42,992 nt of DNA, taken from positions 1 through 42,992 of the forward strand of contig CACJEG010000009.1 in the NCBI GenBank assembly GCA_902592375.1, written 5' to 3'. The notes below the pieces were generated by a model that was not told the origin of the DNA, ran no database searches, and saw nothing but the letters and a program-made list of their open reading frames with translations. Each line of letters begins with the position of its first letter. Positions within the stretch are counted from its first letter, which is position 1. A program made the position numbers and the translations under genes. This stretch comes from an uncultured Pelagibacteraceae bacterium (GTDB taxonomy: Bacteria; Pseudomonadota; Alphaproteobacteria; Pelagibacterales; Pelagibacteraceae). Shown in pieces: positions 25,082 to 33,922 of this stretch.

Positions 25082-25387
25082 ATGAAGCCAGGTGAAGTAA
25101 TTACAAAAAAAGAGGAAATAGATCTAAATAAAGACTCCAAAGTTACTAAAGTTAAAATTTCTAATTCTGGAGATAGACCTGTGCAAGTAGGAAGCCACTA
25201 TCATTTTTTTGAGACAAATGAGTATTTAGTTTTTGATCGAGAATTAGCATACGGAAAGAGATTAAATATACCTTCAGGAACCGCTGTAAGATTTGAGCCA
25301 GGTCAATCTAAAGATGTTGAGCTTATAGAAATTAATGGATTAAAAAAAATATACGGGTTCAATAAGAAAGTTATGGGTAATTTATAA
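25082..25387 (+). CDS. ureB: Urease beta subunit
   Basis: A 101-residue beta subunit. Family landmarks are M-K-P-G-E-V near the start, [15 protein letters not shown] at about 35-49, [15 protein letters not shown] and the final Y-G-F-N. It overlaps ureC by a single base (TAATG), so ureB and ureC are translationally coupled. It is not fused to ureA, as it is in Helicobacter or eukaryotes. Confidence 0.96.
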   Translation: MKPGEVITKKEEIDLNKDSKVTKVKISNSGDRPVQVGSHYHFFETNEYLVFDRELAYGKRLNIPSGTAVRFEPGQSKDVELIEINGLKKIYGFNKKVMGNL

Positions 25388-27093
25388 TGACTAAAATTTC
25401 TAGAGCAGCTTATGCAGATATGTATGGGCCTACAACAGGAGACAAAGTAAGGCTCGGAGATACCGATTTGTTCATTGAGGTTGAAAATGATCTAACCACC
25501 TATGGTGAAGAAGTAAAGTTTGGCGGTGGAAAAGTAATAAGAGACGGGATGGGTCAATCACAAATTAGCAGGAAAAAAGGAGCTGCTGATACAGTTATTA
25601 CAAATGCTTTAATAGTTGATGTAAATGGAATTTATAAAGCCGATGTTGGCTTAAAAGATGGAAAAATATTTGAAATTGGTAAAGCAGGTAACCCAGATAC
25701 TCAATCTAAAATAAATATTATTATTGGTCCAGGAACAGAGATAATTGCAGGTGAAGGAAAAATTTTAACAGCAGGGGGTTTTGATAGTCATATTCATTAT
25801 ATATGCCCCCAACAAATTGATGATGCTTTACATTCAGGTATCACGACTATGCTCGGAGGAGGTACTGGACCTGCTCATGGCACACTTGCAACAACGTGTA
25901 CACCTGGACCATGGCACATACAAAGAATGATTCAATCTGCAGATGGTTTTTCTATGAATTTAGCTTTTGCTGGTAAAGGAAATTCTTCATTGCCAGATGG
26001 TCTTGAGGAACAAATTCTAGCGGGAGCTTCAGCTTTAAAATTACATGAGGATTGGGGAACCACTCCTGGAGCAATTGATAATTGTTTAAATATCGCTGAC
26101 AAAAATGATGTGCAAGTAATGATTCATACTGACACTTTAAATGAAAGTGGGTTTGTAGAAAATACAATAAAAGCAATAAACAAAAGAACTATACATGCTT
26201 TTCATACAGAGGGTGCTGGTGGTGGACACGCACCAGACATAATTAAAGTTTGTGGAGAAGAATATGTTATTCCTTCTTCCACAAATCCAACCAGACCATA
26301 CACAGTTAATACAATAGAAGAACATTTAGATATGCTAATGGTTTGTCATCATCTCGATAAATCTATTCCAGAGGATGTAGCATTTGCTGAAAGTAGAATA
26401 AGAAGAGAAACAATTGCGGCAGAAGATATTCTTCATGACATGGGAGCCTTTTCAATTATTGCATCAGACAGTCAGGCTATGGGTAGAGTTGGAGAAGTTA
26501 TAATTAGAACTTGGCAAACTGCACATAAAATGAAAGTTCAAAGAGGAAGTTTACCGGAGGAAAAAGGGGATAATGATAACTTTAGAGTAAAAAGATATTT
26601 AGCAAAATATACAATTAATCCTGCAATTGCTCATGGGATTTCAAAACATATTGGAAGTATTGAAAAAAATAAACGTGCAGATTTAGTTTTATGGGACCCA
26701 GCATTCTTTGGTGCAAAGCCAGAAATGATGTTAATAGGGGGAAGTATAGCCTGTGCACAAATGGGAGACCCAAATGCATCAATTCCAACTCCACAACCAG
26801 TATACACTAGACCGATGTTTTCATCATTTGGGACGTCGTTAGAGAAATCCTCAGTAATTTTCACAAGCAAACTAGCTCTTGAAAAGAATTCATTAAAAGA
26901 TGCAAGTATTAGAAAAGACTTATTGCCTGTAGAAAACACTAGAGCCATTTCTAAAAAAGACATGATTTTAAATAACAAGTGTCCAAAAATTGAGGTTAAT
27001 CCCGAGACATACGAGGTAAAAGCTGATGGAGAGATAATTACCTGTGAACCAGCTAAAAAACTCCCTTTAGCACAAAGATATTTTATGTTTTAG
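25387..27093 (+). CDS. ureC: Urease alpha (catalytic) subunit
   Basis: The 568-residue catalytic subunit with a two-nickel centre. Metal and active-site residues are all in place: H-x-H in G-F-D-S-H-I-H, the carbamylated lysine in A-L-K-L-H-E-D-W-G at about 218, H in M-I-H-T-D-T-L-N, the flap loop M-V-C-H-H-L-D-K with the catalytic histidine, [12 protein letters not shown], and the nickel aspartate in [12 protein letters not shown]. Length equals the family norm, so the enzyme is predicted to be functional. Three bases before ureE. Confidence 0.97.
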   Translation: MTKISRAAYADMYGPTTGDKVRLGDTDLFIEVENDLTTYGEEVKFGGGKVIRDGMGQSQISRKKGAADTVITNALIVDVNGIYKADVGLKDGKIFEIGKAGNPDTQSKINIIIGPGTEIIAGEGKILTAGGFDSHIHYICPQQIDDALHSGITTMLGGGTGPAHGTLATTCTPGPWHIQRMIQSADGFSMNLAFAGKGNSSLPDGLEEQILAGASALKLHEDWGTTPGAIDNCLNIADKNDVQVMIHTDTLNESGFVENTIKAINKRTIHAFHTEGAGGGHAPDIIKVCGEEYVIPSSTNPTRPYTVNTIEEHLDMLMVCHHLDKSIPEDVAFAESRIRRETIAAEDILHDMGAFSIIASDSQAMGRVGEVIIRTWQTAHKMKVQRGSLPEEKGDNDNFRVKRYLAKYTINPAIAHGISKHIGSIEKNKRADLVLWDPAFFGAKPEMMLIGGSIACAQMGDPNASIPTPQPVYTRPMFSSFGTSLEKSSVIFTSKLALEKNSLKDASIRKDLLPVENTRAISKKDMILNNKCPKIEVNPETYEVKADGEIITCEPAKKLPLAQRYFMF

Positions 27094-27096
27094 CTT

Positions 27097-27540
27097 ATGG
27101 ATAATTGTTTTTTAATAGTTAATAAAATTGCCAAAAATAAAGCAAAAGATCACATATCTTTATCTTATGATGAGAGATTTTTAAGAAGAAAAAAACTTGT
27201 TTCAGATAATGGTTTTGAATTTTTAGTCAATTTACCAGAGACAAAATCACTGTCAGAAAATCAAGCGTTTAGGCTTCAAAGTGGAAATTTTATTTTAATC
27301 AAAAACAAAAAAGAAAGTTTGCTTGAAATAAAAGGAAAAAATTTAATGCAATTAGTTTGGCATATTGGAAATAGGCATATGCCATGCCAAATCGAAAAAG
27401 ATAAAATTTTTATTCAGTATGATGAAGTAATAAAAAAAATGATATTAAAATTAGGTGGAAAGGTTAAGAAAGTTTTAAGACCTTTTAAACCAGAGGGAGG
27501 AGCATATGGAATTGGTAGAACCCATAGCCATAAACACTAA
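27097..27540 (+). CDS. ureE: Urease nickel metallochaperone UreE
   Basis: A 147-residue UreE, which delivers nickel to the UreG/UreF/UreD complex. The C-terminal half has the conserved W-H-I-G-N-R-H at about 88-94 with the interface histidine, and [10 protein letters not shown] near 130. The tail is only T-H-S-H-K-H, so the long poly-histidine storage tail of Klebsiella UreE is absent. The 3' end overlaps the start of ureF by 35 bases. Confidence 0.92.
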   Translation: MDNCFLIVNKIAKNKAKDHISLSYDERFLRRKKLVSDNGFEFLVNLPETKSLSENQAFRLQSGNFILIKNKKESLLEIKGKNLMQLVWHIGNRHMPCQIEKDKIFIQYDEVIKKMILKLGGKVKKVLRPFKPEGGAYGIGRTHSHKH

Positions 27541-28186
27541 AATAAAAAGTAAAAAAGATTTAAAAGAAGCTTTACAAATTCTTCAAACTTGGTTTTCACC
27601 TTCATTTCCTGTTGGAAGTTTTTCGTATTCTCATGGTTTAGAAGCTATGATTAATGATAATTTAGTTAAGTCAAAAGAAGATATGTTGGATTATTTAAAA
27701 TGTATTCTAAAATATGGTACTGGTAAAAATGATATAATTTTAATTAAATATACCTATCAAGGGGAAGAATTAAATGAACTTGCTCTATCACTTTGTCCAA
27801 GCAAAGAAAGAAAAATTGAGTCTATTGAAATGGGTAATGCATTTAGAAAAGTTTTAGCTGATAGTTGGGATTTTAAAATTCAGGAAAATACTGCATATCC
27901 AATTGCAGTTGCTAAAGCTGCTAAACACTTTGGTATACCTTTAAACTTAACGATAGTATCTTATCTACAATCATTTGTATCAAACTTAATAAATGTTTGT
28001 ATTAAACATATACCAATTGGACAAAAAATTGGTCAAGACTGTATAATTCAGACTTACGATTTAATTAGAGAAATAGAAAAAGAAAGTGAAAATTTAAATT
28101 TAGAAGACTTAGGTGGAATTTGTTTTAATAGTGATATCTACAGTATTAAGCATGAAAATTTGAAAACACGAATTTATAAAACATGA
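27506..28186 (+). CDS. ureF: Urease accessory protein UreF
   Basis: A 226-residue UreF, which bridges UreD and UreG and gates GTP hydrolysis during nickel insertion. Recognised by the [18 protein letters not shown] motif at about 30-46 and D-S-W-D-F. The start inside ureE is supported by a strong ribosome site, gggaggag, six bases before the ATG at 27506. This overlap probably couples ureE and ureF translation. ATGA overlap with ureG. Confidence 0.92.
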   Translation: MELVEPIAINTKIKSKKDLKEALQILQTWFSPSFPVGSFSYSHGLEAMINDNLVKSKEDMLDYLKCILKYGTGKNDIILIKYTYQGEELNELALSLCPSKERKIESIEMGNAFRKVLADSWDFKIQENTAYPIAVAKAAKHFGIPLNLTIVSYLQSFVSNLINVCIKHIPIGQKIGQDCIIQTYDLIREIEKESENLNLEDLGGICFNSDIYSIKHENLKTRIYKT

Positions 28187-28794
28187 AAAATATAAATGGA
28201 CCATTAAAAGTTGGAATAGGTGGACCCGTTGGTGCAGGGAAGACAAGTTTAACAGCTGAATTATGTAAATTTTTATCAAAGAAAATTTCTATGGCTGTAA
28301 TATCAAACGATATTTACACAAAAGAAGATGCAGAATTTTTGATGAAAGTCCAAGCCTTACCTTTAGAGAGAATTAAAGGAGTTGAAACAGGAGGATGTCC
28401 ACATACAGCAATTCGTGAAGACGCTTCAATCAACATGCTTGCTGTAGAAAATATGAAAAAAAAATTCCCTGATCTTGATTTGATTTTAATCGAATCTGGT
28501 GGAGATAATTTAGCAGCAACTTTTAGCCCAGAACTAGTCGATCTATCTATTTATGTTATTGATGTTGGAATGGGTGGGGATATCCCTAGAAAAGGTGGTC
28601 CTGCTATTCAAAAATCAGACTTGTTAATTATCAATAAGACTGATTTAGCTCCTCATGTAGAAGTTAATCTTGAAACCATGAAAGAAGACGTAAAAAAGGC
28701 CCGAAATGGCTTACCTTATGTTTTTTGCCAGATGAAAAAGCAAATTGGTGTTGAAGATGTTGCTAAATTCTTATTTTCATCAGGTGGGCTATAG
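28183..28794 (+). CDS. ureG: Urease accessory GTPase UreG
   Basis: A 203-residue SIMIBI-class GTPase that drives nickel transfer to urease. P-loop [11 protein letters not shown] at about 13-23; nickel-binding C-P-H in [13 protein letters not shown]; Walker-B region [10 protein letters not shown]; and the guanine-specificity N-K-T-D-L. Last gene of the urease operon, ending nine bases before the convergent umuC stop. No urea or nickel transporter gene follows in the window. Confidence 0.96.
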   Translation: MKNINGPLKVGIGGPVGAGKTSLTAELCKFLSKKISMAVISNDIYTKEDAEFLMKVQALPLERIKGVETGGCPHTAIREDASINMLAVENMKKKFPDLDLILIESGGDNLAATFSPELVDLSIYVIDVGMGGDIPRKGGPAIQKSDLLIINKTDLAPHVEVNLETMKEDVKKARNGLPYVFCQMKKQIGVEDVAKFLFSSGGL

Positions 28795-28803
28795 AGTTTT
28801 TTA

Positions 28804-30081
28804 TTATGCTCTTATTGTTGGCAAACAATAGAAATCAGCTGTATCTATTTTAGAAGAATACTGTCTTCGCATATTCCATTTTTTATGAACACCAGCACTT
28901 GCAACACTCAAAGTAGATCTCCCATATCGATGATTAGTATTATCAATTGATCTCATTAAGCTATTTATCTTTTCATCTTTTTCAGATGTAAATAAATTTG
29001 TTTTATCACTAGCATTCGATAATCCTGTAAGCATCACACCTGCTTTTTGATAACGATAACCATTTTTGAAAATACTTTCTAATATTGAAACTGCTGTTTT
29101 AACTGTTTCAATACTATTGTTTGTTGCAATTGGAAAATCAATAGTCTTTGCATTTGAATAATAACCAAAGTTTCTTTGAAAAGGGCTGGTTCTAACAAAT
29201 ACTGTAATTGCTTTTGCAACTAAAGACTCTGATCTAATTTTTTCAGAGGCATTTAAACAATAATTTGCAACTGCTTCTTTTAATTCCTGAAATGTTTCAA
29301 TTCTTTTTCCAAATGATCTTGAAACAACACAGCTCTTTCTTTTAGTTGTGGTTGTTTCTAATCCAATACAAGAAATTCCCCTAAGCTCCATAGCGGTTCT
29401 TGAACTTAGAACGTTTGATGATTTTTTGATCCATGTATTAGATTTATTTTTTAATTGTTTAGCATTATAAATTCCATGCTTTTGATAAAATTTAGTTAAT
29501 TGTCTTCCAACTCCCCAGACATCATTAATTTCAACTTTTTCTAAAATAGGATCCAAGTTATCAATCCCAATTAAACTAGTAACCCCTGATTGTTTTTTCT
29601 TTGCAATATGATTTGCAACTTTACTTAAAGTTTTTGTGTTGGCTATTCCAATACTAGTTGGAATACCTGTCCATTGTAAAACTGTTTCTCTAATTTCTTT
29701 TCCAACTTTTTCTACTTCACTATCAGGAAAGTTTGATAAATCTAAAAATGCTTCATCAATAGAGTAAACTTCTATTTCTGAATTAAATCTTTTAAGAGTT
29801 CGCATTACTCTCCTCGATAAATCTCCGTATAAAGAATAATTAGATGAGAAAACTTCAACTTTATTTTTAAGAATAATATCTTTTGCTTTAAAATAAGGTT
29901 CCCCCATTTTAATACCCAAAGCTTTTGCTTCATTTGATCTTGAAATGATACAGCCATCGTTATTAGATAAAACCACAACAGGTTTTCTTCTTATTTTTGG
30001 ATTAAACAATCTTTCACAAGAAACATAAAAAGAATTACAGTCAATTAATGCTATTTTTTTAGTATGTTGAATGGATGACAT
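28804..30081 (-). CDS. umuC: DNA polymerase V catalytic subunit UmuC (Y family)
   Basis: Error-prone translesion polymerase of the SOS response; active as UmuD'2C with RecA. The 425-residue form begins M-S-S-I-Q-H-T; the open frame continues three codons upstream to an ATG at 30088-30090, overlapping umuD. The Y-family catalytic residues are visible: [11 protein letters not shown] near 15 and [10 protein letters not shown] at about 105-114. [15 protein letters not shown] is the UmuC-type segment, and [10 protein letters not shown] is the helix-hairpin region. The frame is intact. Expressed with umuD under a LexA box. Confidence 0.93.
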   Translation of the reverse strand: MSSIQHTKKIALIDCNSFYVSCERLFNPKIRRKPVVVLSNNDGCIISRSNEAKALGIKMGEPYFKAKDIILKNKVEVFSSNYSLYGDLSRRVMRTLKRFNSEIEVYSIDEAFLDLSNFPDSEVEKVGKEIRETVLQWTGIPTSIGIANTKTLSKVANHIAKKKQSGVTSLIGIDNLDPILEKVEINDVWGVGRQLTKFYQKHGIYNAKQLKNKSNTWIKKSSNVLSSRTAMELRGISCIGLETTTTKRKSCVVSRSFGKRIETFQELKEAVANYCLNASEKIRSESLVAKAITVFVRTSPFQRNFGYYSNAKTIDFPIATNNSIETVKTAVSILESIFKNGYRYQKAGVMLTGLSNASDKTNLFTSEKDEKINSLMRSIDNTNHRYGRSTLSVASAGVHKKWNMRRQYSSKIDTADFYCLPTIRA

Positions 30082-30454
30082 AAGTAACAACTCCCCAAAT
30101 AAAAATATCTTGTTCTTCGTTAATTAAAATTCTGTCAGAAAACTCTTTAGATCCAGAAGTTAAAAATTTTTTATCTCGTTCTTGAACTAAAGTTTTAACC
30201 ACAAGTTCGTCATGAACATTAGCAATCACTGTTGAAAAGTTTTTTGGTTTTAAACTTTTATCAACCACCAATAAGTCACCATCATTAATTCCAACATCGA
30301 CCATGGATTTTCCTTGAACTCTGATGATGAAAGTTGCTGGAACATTTCTTATTAAATGCATGTTCAGATCAATATCTTCTTCGATGTAATCGGTTGCAGG
30401 GGAAGGAAAACCAGCGCCTGCTTTATGTAGATAATAAGGGATTGTTAGTTTCAT
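30059..30454 (-). CDS. umuD: UmuD, self-cleaving polymerase V accessory protein
   Basis: A 131-residue S24 (LexA-like) peptidase. RecA-stimulated self-cleavage, predicted between A14 and G15 in [10 protein letters not shown], yields UmuD', the active partner of UmuC. Catalytic S50 lies in V-Q-G-K-S-M and the general base K87 in E-L-V-V-K-T-L. Length matches UmuD rather than LexA, as no DNA-binding domain precedes the peptidase. The LexA box begins one base upstream of its start codon, so the mRNA leader is very short. Its 3' end overlaps umuC. Confidence 0.93.
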   Translation of the reverse strand: MKLTIPYYLHKAGAGFPSPATDYIEEDIDLNMHLIRNVPATFIIRVQGKSMVDVGINDGDLLVVDKSLKPKNFSTVIANVHDELVVKTLVQERDKKFLTSGSKEFSDRILINEEQDIFIWGVVTYVIHSTY

Positions 30455-30469
30455 GTTCTTGTTTTGTTC
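30455..30469 (-). promoter_or_regulatory. LexA (SOS) box of umuDC
   Basis: GTTC (30455-30458), seven bases, GTTC (30466-30469), exactly the GTTC-N7-GTTC operator known for alphaproteobacterial LexA. It abuts the umuD start codon and overlaps the predicted transcription start near 30466. Confidence 0.8.
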
Positions 30470-30472
30470 TAC

Positions 30473-30501
30473 TTTATAGACGATTTATACAATACACTCA
30501 A
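30473..30501 (-). promoter_or_regulatory. Promoter of umuDC
   Basis: On the minus strand TTGAGT (30496-30501), 17-bp spacer, TATAAA (30473-30478). Initiation near 30466 falls in the LexA box, consistent with repression by blocking the start site. Confidence 0.6.
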
Positions 30502-30629
30502 GAGGTTGTATTTTGAGTCCGTAATTGAATCAAAAGTGAATCAAAACGTGAACATCCAAAACAACATTTGGTGGACATGTGGATAAGTTTTACAATAAGT
30601 AGTCTTAAAGTGATCTATAAAGGAAAATT

Positions 30630-30824
30630 ATGATTTGTATTAAAGCCGATATTCCAGAAGAGTTAAACGAAATAGATGATGAATTAAAAGCAGTTTACCA
30701 TAGCAAAGATACTGTTTGTTTTTTCATATTAAAAACAAGAGAATTAAGAAATAAGTTTATAGAAGAAACCAAGGGAATGAACAAAAGTGAAAGAGAAAAA
30801 GTTTACGAGGTATATAATAAATAA
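30630..30824 (+). CDS. Small protein of unknown function (64 aa)
   Basis: A 64-residue, acidic-basic, probably soluble helical protein beginning M-I-C-I-K-A-D-I-P-E-E-L-N-E-I-D-D-E-L and ending E-R-E-K-V-Y-E-V-Y-N-K. A good ribosome site (aaagga) precedes the ATG at 30630, supporting that it is real. It lies downstream of a region with direct repeats and a DnaA-box-like site, three bases before the VOC gene, with which it is probably co-transcribed. No family recognised. Confidence 0.6.
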   Translation: MICIKADIPEELNEIDDELKAVYHSKDTVCFFILKTRELRNKFIEETKGMNKSEREKVYEVYNK

Positions 30825-30827
30825 ATC

Positions 30828-31211
30828 ATGAATATTTTAGATTTTGTGATGGTTGGTTCTGATGATCATGAAAAATCAGGTGATTTTTATGATGCTGTAT
30901 TTGAACCTTTGAAATTAAAAAGAGTTTTGAAAACACAAAAATATCTTGGTTACGCTCATTCAAGTGATCCAGAGAAAGTTCAATTTTATGTAACACATCC
31001 TGTAAATGGAAAAGATGCAACGTTTGGTAATGGAACCCAAATAACTTTATTAGCAGATAACAAAGAAGCTGTTGAAAAATTTTATGAAATTGCAATTTCT
31101 AAAGGAGCAAAAGACGAGGGAGCACCTGGAGTTAGAAAAGATGGAAATTATTATGGATATATTCGTGATTTAGATGGAAATAAGATTGCAGCTAAAAGTA
31201 TTTTAAAATAA
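30828..31211 (+). CDS. VOC-superfamily (glyoxalase-like) protein
   Basis: A 127-residue single vicinal-oxygen-chelate module pair: start I-L-D-F-V-M-V-G-S-D-D-H-E-K-S-G-D-F-Y-D, then F-G-N-G-T-Q-I-T-L-L-A at about 65-75 and the closing G-Y-I-R-D-L-D-G-N-K-I at about 111-121, the usual betaalphabetabetabeta ends. Family enzymes act on glutathione or thiol adducts, or carry resistance functions; the substrate is not predictable. The following gene is a GFA-type protein, which also often handles glutathione adducts. Confidence 0.82.
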   Translation: MNILDFVMVGSDDHEKSGDFYDAVFEPLKLKRVLKTQKYLGYAHSSDPEKVQFYVTHPVNGKDATFGNGTQITLLADNKEAVEKFYEIAISKGAKDEGAPGVRKDGNYYGYIRDLDGNKIAAKSILK

Positions 31212-31223
31212 AAAAGGAGATAT

Positions 31224-31589
31224 ATGAAATTAAATTGTCATTGTGGAGCTGTTGAAGCAGAAATTAATGCTACAGTTAACGAATTAGCAAAAATTGTTAG
31301 ATGTAACTGTTCTATTTGTAAAAGAAAAAATGCAACAATGGGGATGGTTAAAAATGAAGATTTTAAAGTTACTAAAGGACAAGATAAATTAAAACTTTAT
31401 CAGTATCATACTAAAGTTGCCAACCATTACTTTTGTATTGAGTGCGGAATTTACACTCATCACAATCCTAGAAGTGCACCTGCTATGACTGGTTTTAACT
31501 TAGGTTGTGTCGATGAAGTTAAAGTTGAGGATATAAAAGAGATAGCTCAATTTGATGGTCTCAATCATCCAATGGATCAAGAAAAATAA
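31224..31589 (+). CDS. GFA/CENP-V domain zinc protein
   Basis: A 121-residue GFA-family protein (the family of S-(hydroxymethyl)glutathione synthase and relatives). Zinc ligands are seen in L-N-C-H-C-G-A-V (C4, C6), R-C-N-C-S-I-C-K-R-K at about 28-37 and F-C-I-E-C-G-I-Y at about 72-79. The strong ribosome site aaggag lies six bases upstream. The family is broad and most members have no proven activity, so a formaldehyde role is only a possibility. Followed after seven bases by the kinase gene. Confidence 0.83.
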   Translation: MKLNCHCGAVEAEINATVNELAKIVRCNCSICKRKNATMGMVKNEDFKVTKGQDKLKLYQYHTKVANHYFCIECGIYTHHNPRSAPAMTGFNLGCVDEVKVEDIKEIAQFDGLNHPMDQEK

Positions 31590-31596
31590 AAGTTCA

Positions 31597-32526
31597 ATGA
31601 AATTAGCGGAAGAGTGTTTTAAGAAAGTTAAAAAAGATTGTTTTAAATTTATTAAATCACAAGAAACTTCAAACGAAAAGTTTGGTAATAAAGAGGGGAT
31701 GATCAAAAATTATTTAATCCCAATATGTTTTTGGATTGCAAAAAAAACAGATAACAAAAAACCTTACTTTGTTGGATTAGCTGGAGGTCAAGGAACAGGC
31801 AAAACAACTATTAGCTCCATAATAAAGATAATATTAGAAAAGTATTTTAAATTGAAAGTATTCAAGATTTCTATTGATGATTTTTACAAAACTAGAAAAG
31901 AAAGAATAGTTTTATCAAAAAAAGTACACCCAATGTTACTAACTAGAGGAGTTCCTGGAACTCATGATATAAGTATGATGCTAGATTTCTTTAAAAAATC
32001 TAAAGCAAAAAAATTTAAAAGCATGAAGTTGCCAAATTTTAATAAGGCAATTGATGACAGATTCCCTAAAAACAAATGGAACACAATTAATAAAAGACCA
32101 GATGTAATTATTTTTGAAGGATGGTGTGTTGGAGCAAGAGCAGAAACTAATAAGACATTAAAAAAATCTATTAATTCTATGGAAAAAGCTAATGATCACA
32201 AACTTGTTTGGAGAAAATATGTTAATCAGCAATTAAAAACTAAGTATAAAAAGTTATATTCTCAGCTAAATTGTATGATTTACTTAAAAGCAAAAAACTT
32301 TAGTTTACTTCAAAAGTGGAGATTAAAGCAGGAACATAAACTATGGTTAAAAACAAAGAAAAAAGGTGGTCATAAAATAATGAGTAAAGGGGACGTAATA
32401 AATTTTATGCAAACTTACCAAAGAATAACTCAAAACATGTTTAAAAACATGCCCAAATACGCCTCTATAATTTTAAATTTAAACAGTAACCATCAAATTA
32501 AAACTGCTGTATATAAATCGAAATGA
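31597..32526 (+). CDS. P-loop kinase, D-glycerate 3-kinase-like
   Basis: A 309-residue P-loop kinase of the phosphoribulokinase/uridine kinase-like group. Walker A is G-L-A-G-G-Q-G-T-G-K-T-T at about 61-72; then K-I-S-I-D-D-F-Y-K-T and the hallmark H-P-M-L-L-T-R-G-V-P-G-T-H-D at about 111-124, as in plant/yeast D-glycerate 3-kinase relatives. F-E-G-W-C-V-G-A-R follows. I choose ATG 31597 (M-K-L-A-E-E-C), seven bases after the GFA stop, rather than ATG 31552, which would overlap the GFA gene by 38 bases. A glycerate kinase would feed glycolate/glycerate carbon into 3-phosphoglycerate. ATGA overlap with the TolC-like gene. Confidence 0.78.
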   Translation: MKLAEECFKKVKKDCFKFIKSQETSNEKFGNKEGMIKNYLIPICFWIAKKTDNKKPYFVGLAGGQGTGKTTISSIIKIILEKYFKLKVFKISIDDFYKTRKERIVLSKKVHPMLLTRGVPGTHDISMMLDFFKKSKAKKFKSMKLPNFNKAIDDRFPKNKWNTINKRPDVIIFEGWCVGARAETNKTLKKSINSMEKANDHKLVWRKYVNQQLKTKYKKLYSQLNCMIYLKAKNFSLLQKWRLKQEHKLWLKTKKKGGHKIMSKGDVINFMQTYQRITQNMFKNMPKYASIILNLNSNHQIKTAVYKSK

Positions 32527-33815
32527 AAAAAATATTTATCATAGTTATCGCATCAATATTACATTTTAGTAATGCTTTTGCAGTTACCCTTCTTGATGCA
32601 TTAAATCAAACTTACAAAAACAATATTCAATTAAATGCTGAAAGAGAAAATATTAAAGCATCAGAAGAAGATGTAAATATTGCAAAAGCTGATTACAAAC
32701 CATCTTTAACATTAAGTGGAACAAAAAGTATTGAAGATACGAATAAACTTACTAATCAAAGTGGAGGTGATGCGAGTGTAACCGATGTTGATCCATTCAC
32801 TACCTCGATTAAATTAGAACAAACTTTGTTAGATTTTGGAAGAGATTTAACACTTCAGAAAAATATTACAGCATTAGATTTAGCTAAAGCACAGTTAATT
32901 AAAAAAGAACAAGATATTTTACATAATGCAATTAATGCATTTACAAGCTTAATTTTATCTAGAGAAACTTTAGATATTAATAGAAAAAATTTAAATTTAT
33001 TAATTAGACAAGTTGAAAACGATAAAATTAGAAGAGATAGAGGTCAAATAACAAATACTGACTTAGCACAATCCGAGTCTTCTCTTGCAGGTGCACAAGC
33101 TCAGCTTGCAAAAGCTAAAAGTGATTTATTAATTAGTAAACTTAATTATGAAAATATTATTGGTAAAATAAGCGATCCAAACCAACTTCAGAAAAATTCA
33201 AATGCAGTAGTTAGTATTCCAAAATCTTTAAATGAAGCAATCAGTATTTCAAAACAAAATAATCCTGATATTCAAATAGCTAAATTAGATTTAGCTAAAG
33301 CTGAAAAAGAATTAGCAATTTCAGAGTCAGACTTGAAACCAACTGCATCTGTATCATTAGAAAGATCTTATACAGATGATCTGAGCTCAACTTATGATGA
33401 GAGAGAAAAGGATGTATTAAAAGCAACTGTTAGTTGGCCTTTCTACTCAGGTGGAAAAAAAAAATCAACTATCTCAAAAAATTCAAATTTGACTACAAGA
33501 AAAAGATTATTGTTAGATGATGCTGTAAGAACAAATGAAACAAATGTAGCAAGTGCATGGTCTAGTCTAGAATCTTCAGAAAGTTTTTTAAACTCTGTTA
33601 AAGTTCAAGTAAGAGCTTCCCAAATTGCTAATGAAGGAATTGCTGCAGAATATGAAAGAGGTTCCAGAACTACTTTAGATGTTATCCAATCAAATGCACT
33701 ATTACTTTCAGCTCAAATTTCTTTAGCAAGCTCTGAGAGAAACTATCTAATGGCTCAATACAATTTGCTTAAGGCAGTAGGCTTGCTAAACAGCCAATAT
33801 CTAAAACTTAAGTAA
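32523..33815 (+). CDS. TolC-family outer-membrane efflux/type I secretion channel
   Basis: A 430-residue outer-membrane factor. Signal peptide about 1-20 (cleavage after A-F-A); then the duplicated OEP structure of long amphipathic helices: L-L-D-A-L-N-Q-T-Y-K-N-N-I-Q-L in repeat one and S-L-N-E-A-I-S-I-S-K-Q-N-N-P-D-I-Q in repeat two, each followed by beta strands (T-S-I-K-L-E-Q-T-L-L-D; A-T-V-S-W-P-F-Y-S-G-G). The C-terminus T-T-L-D-V-I-Q-S-N-A is typical of TolC. No inner-membrane or periplasmic adaptor gene is next to it, so it probably serves several export systems. It could export proteins or drugs. Confidence 0.9.
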   Translation: MKKIFIIVIASILHFSNAFAVTLLDALNQTYKNNIQLNAERENIKASEEDVNIAKADYKPSLTLSGTKSIEDTNKLTNQSGGDASVTDVDPFTTSIKLEQTLLDFGRDLTLQKNITALDLAKAQLIKKEQDILHNAINAFTSLILSRETLDINRKNLNLLIRQVENDKIRRDRGQITNTDLAQSESSLAGAQAQLAKAKSDLLISKLNYENIIGKISDPNQLQKNSNAVVSIPKSLNEAISISKQNNPDIQIAKLDLAKAEKELAISESDLKPTASVSLERSYTDDLSSTYDEREKDVLKATVSWPFYSGGKKKSTISKNSNLTTRKRLLLDDAVRTNETNVASAWSSLESSESFLNSVKVQVRASQIANEGIAAEYERGSRTTLDVIQSNALLLSAQISLASSERNYLMAQYNLLKAVGLLNSQYLKLK

Positions 33816-33858
33816 TTATTTGATTTTTAAGCCTAAAAAATAAATATATTGCTAATGA

Positions 33859-33873
33859 GAACAAAATGTGTAC
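33859..33873 (+). promoter_or_regulatory. Probable LexA (SOS) box of recA
   Basis: GAAC-AAAATGT-GTAC: the reverse reading of the alphaproteobacterial GTTC-N7-GTTC operator with one mismatch (GTAC for GAAC), and sharing GAACAAAA with the exact box at umuD. It lies 50-64 bp before the recA ATG between TTGCTA (33849-33854) and TACATT (33871-33876). Confidence 0.6.
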
Positions 33874-33922
33874 ATTTATTTCATGATTCGAGTGTTAAAA
33901 AAATTAAAAAAAGAGGCAAAAA

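Noticed and set aside
30578..30586. Replication origin at the DnaA box
   Set aside because: Only one box is present, no dnaA, gidA or hemE-type neighbours, and no AT-rich 13-mer cluster; kept only as a low-interest site.
31552..31596. Upstream start of the glycerate-kinase-like gene
   Set aside because: It would overlap the GFA gene by 38 bases with residues foreign to the family; ATG 31597 lies neatly after the GFA stop.
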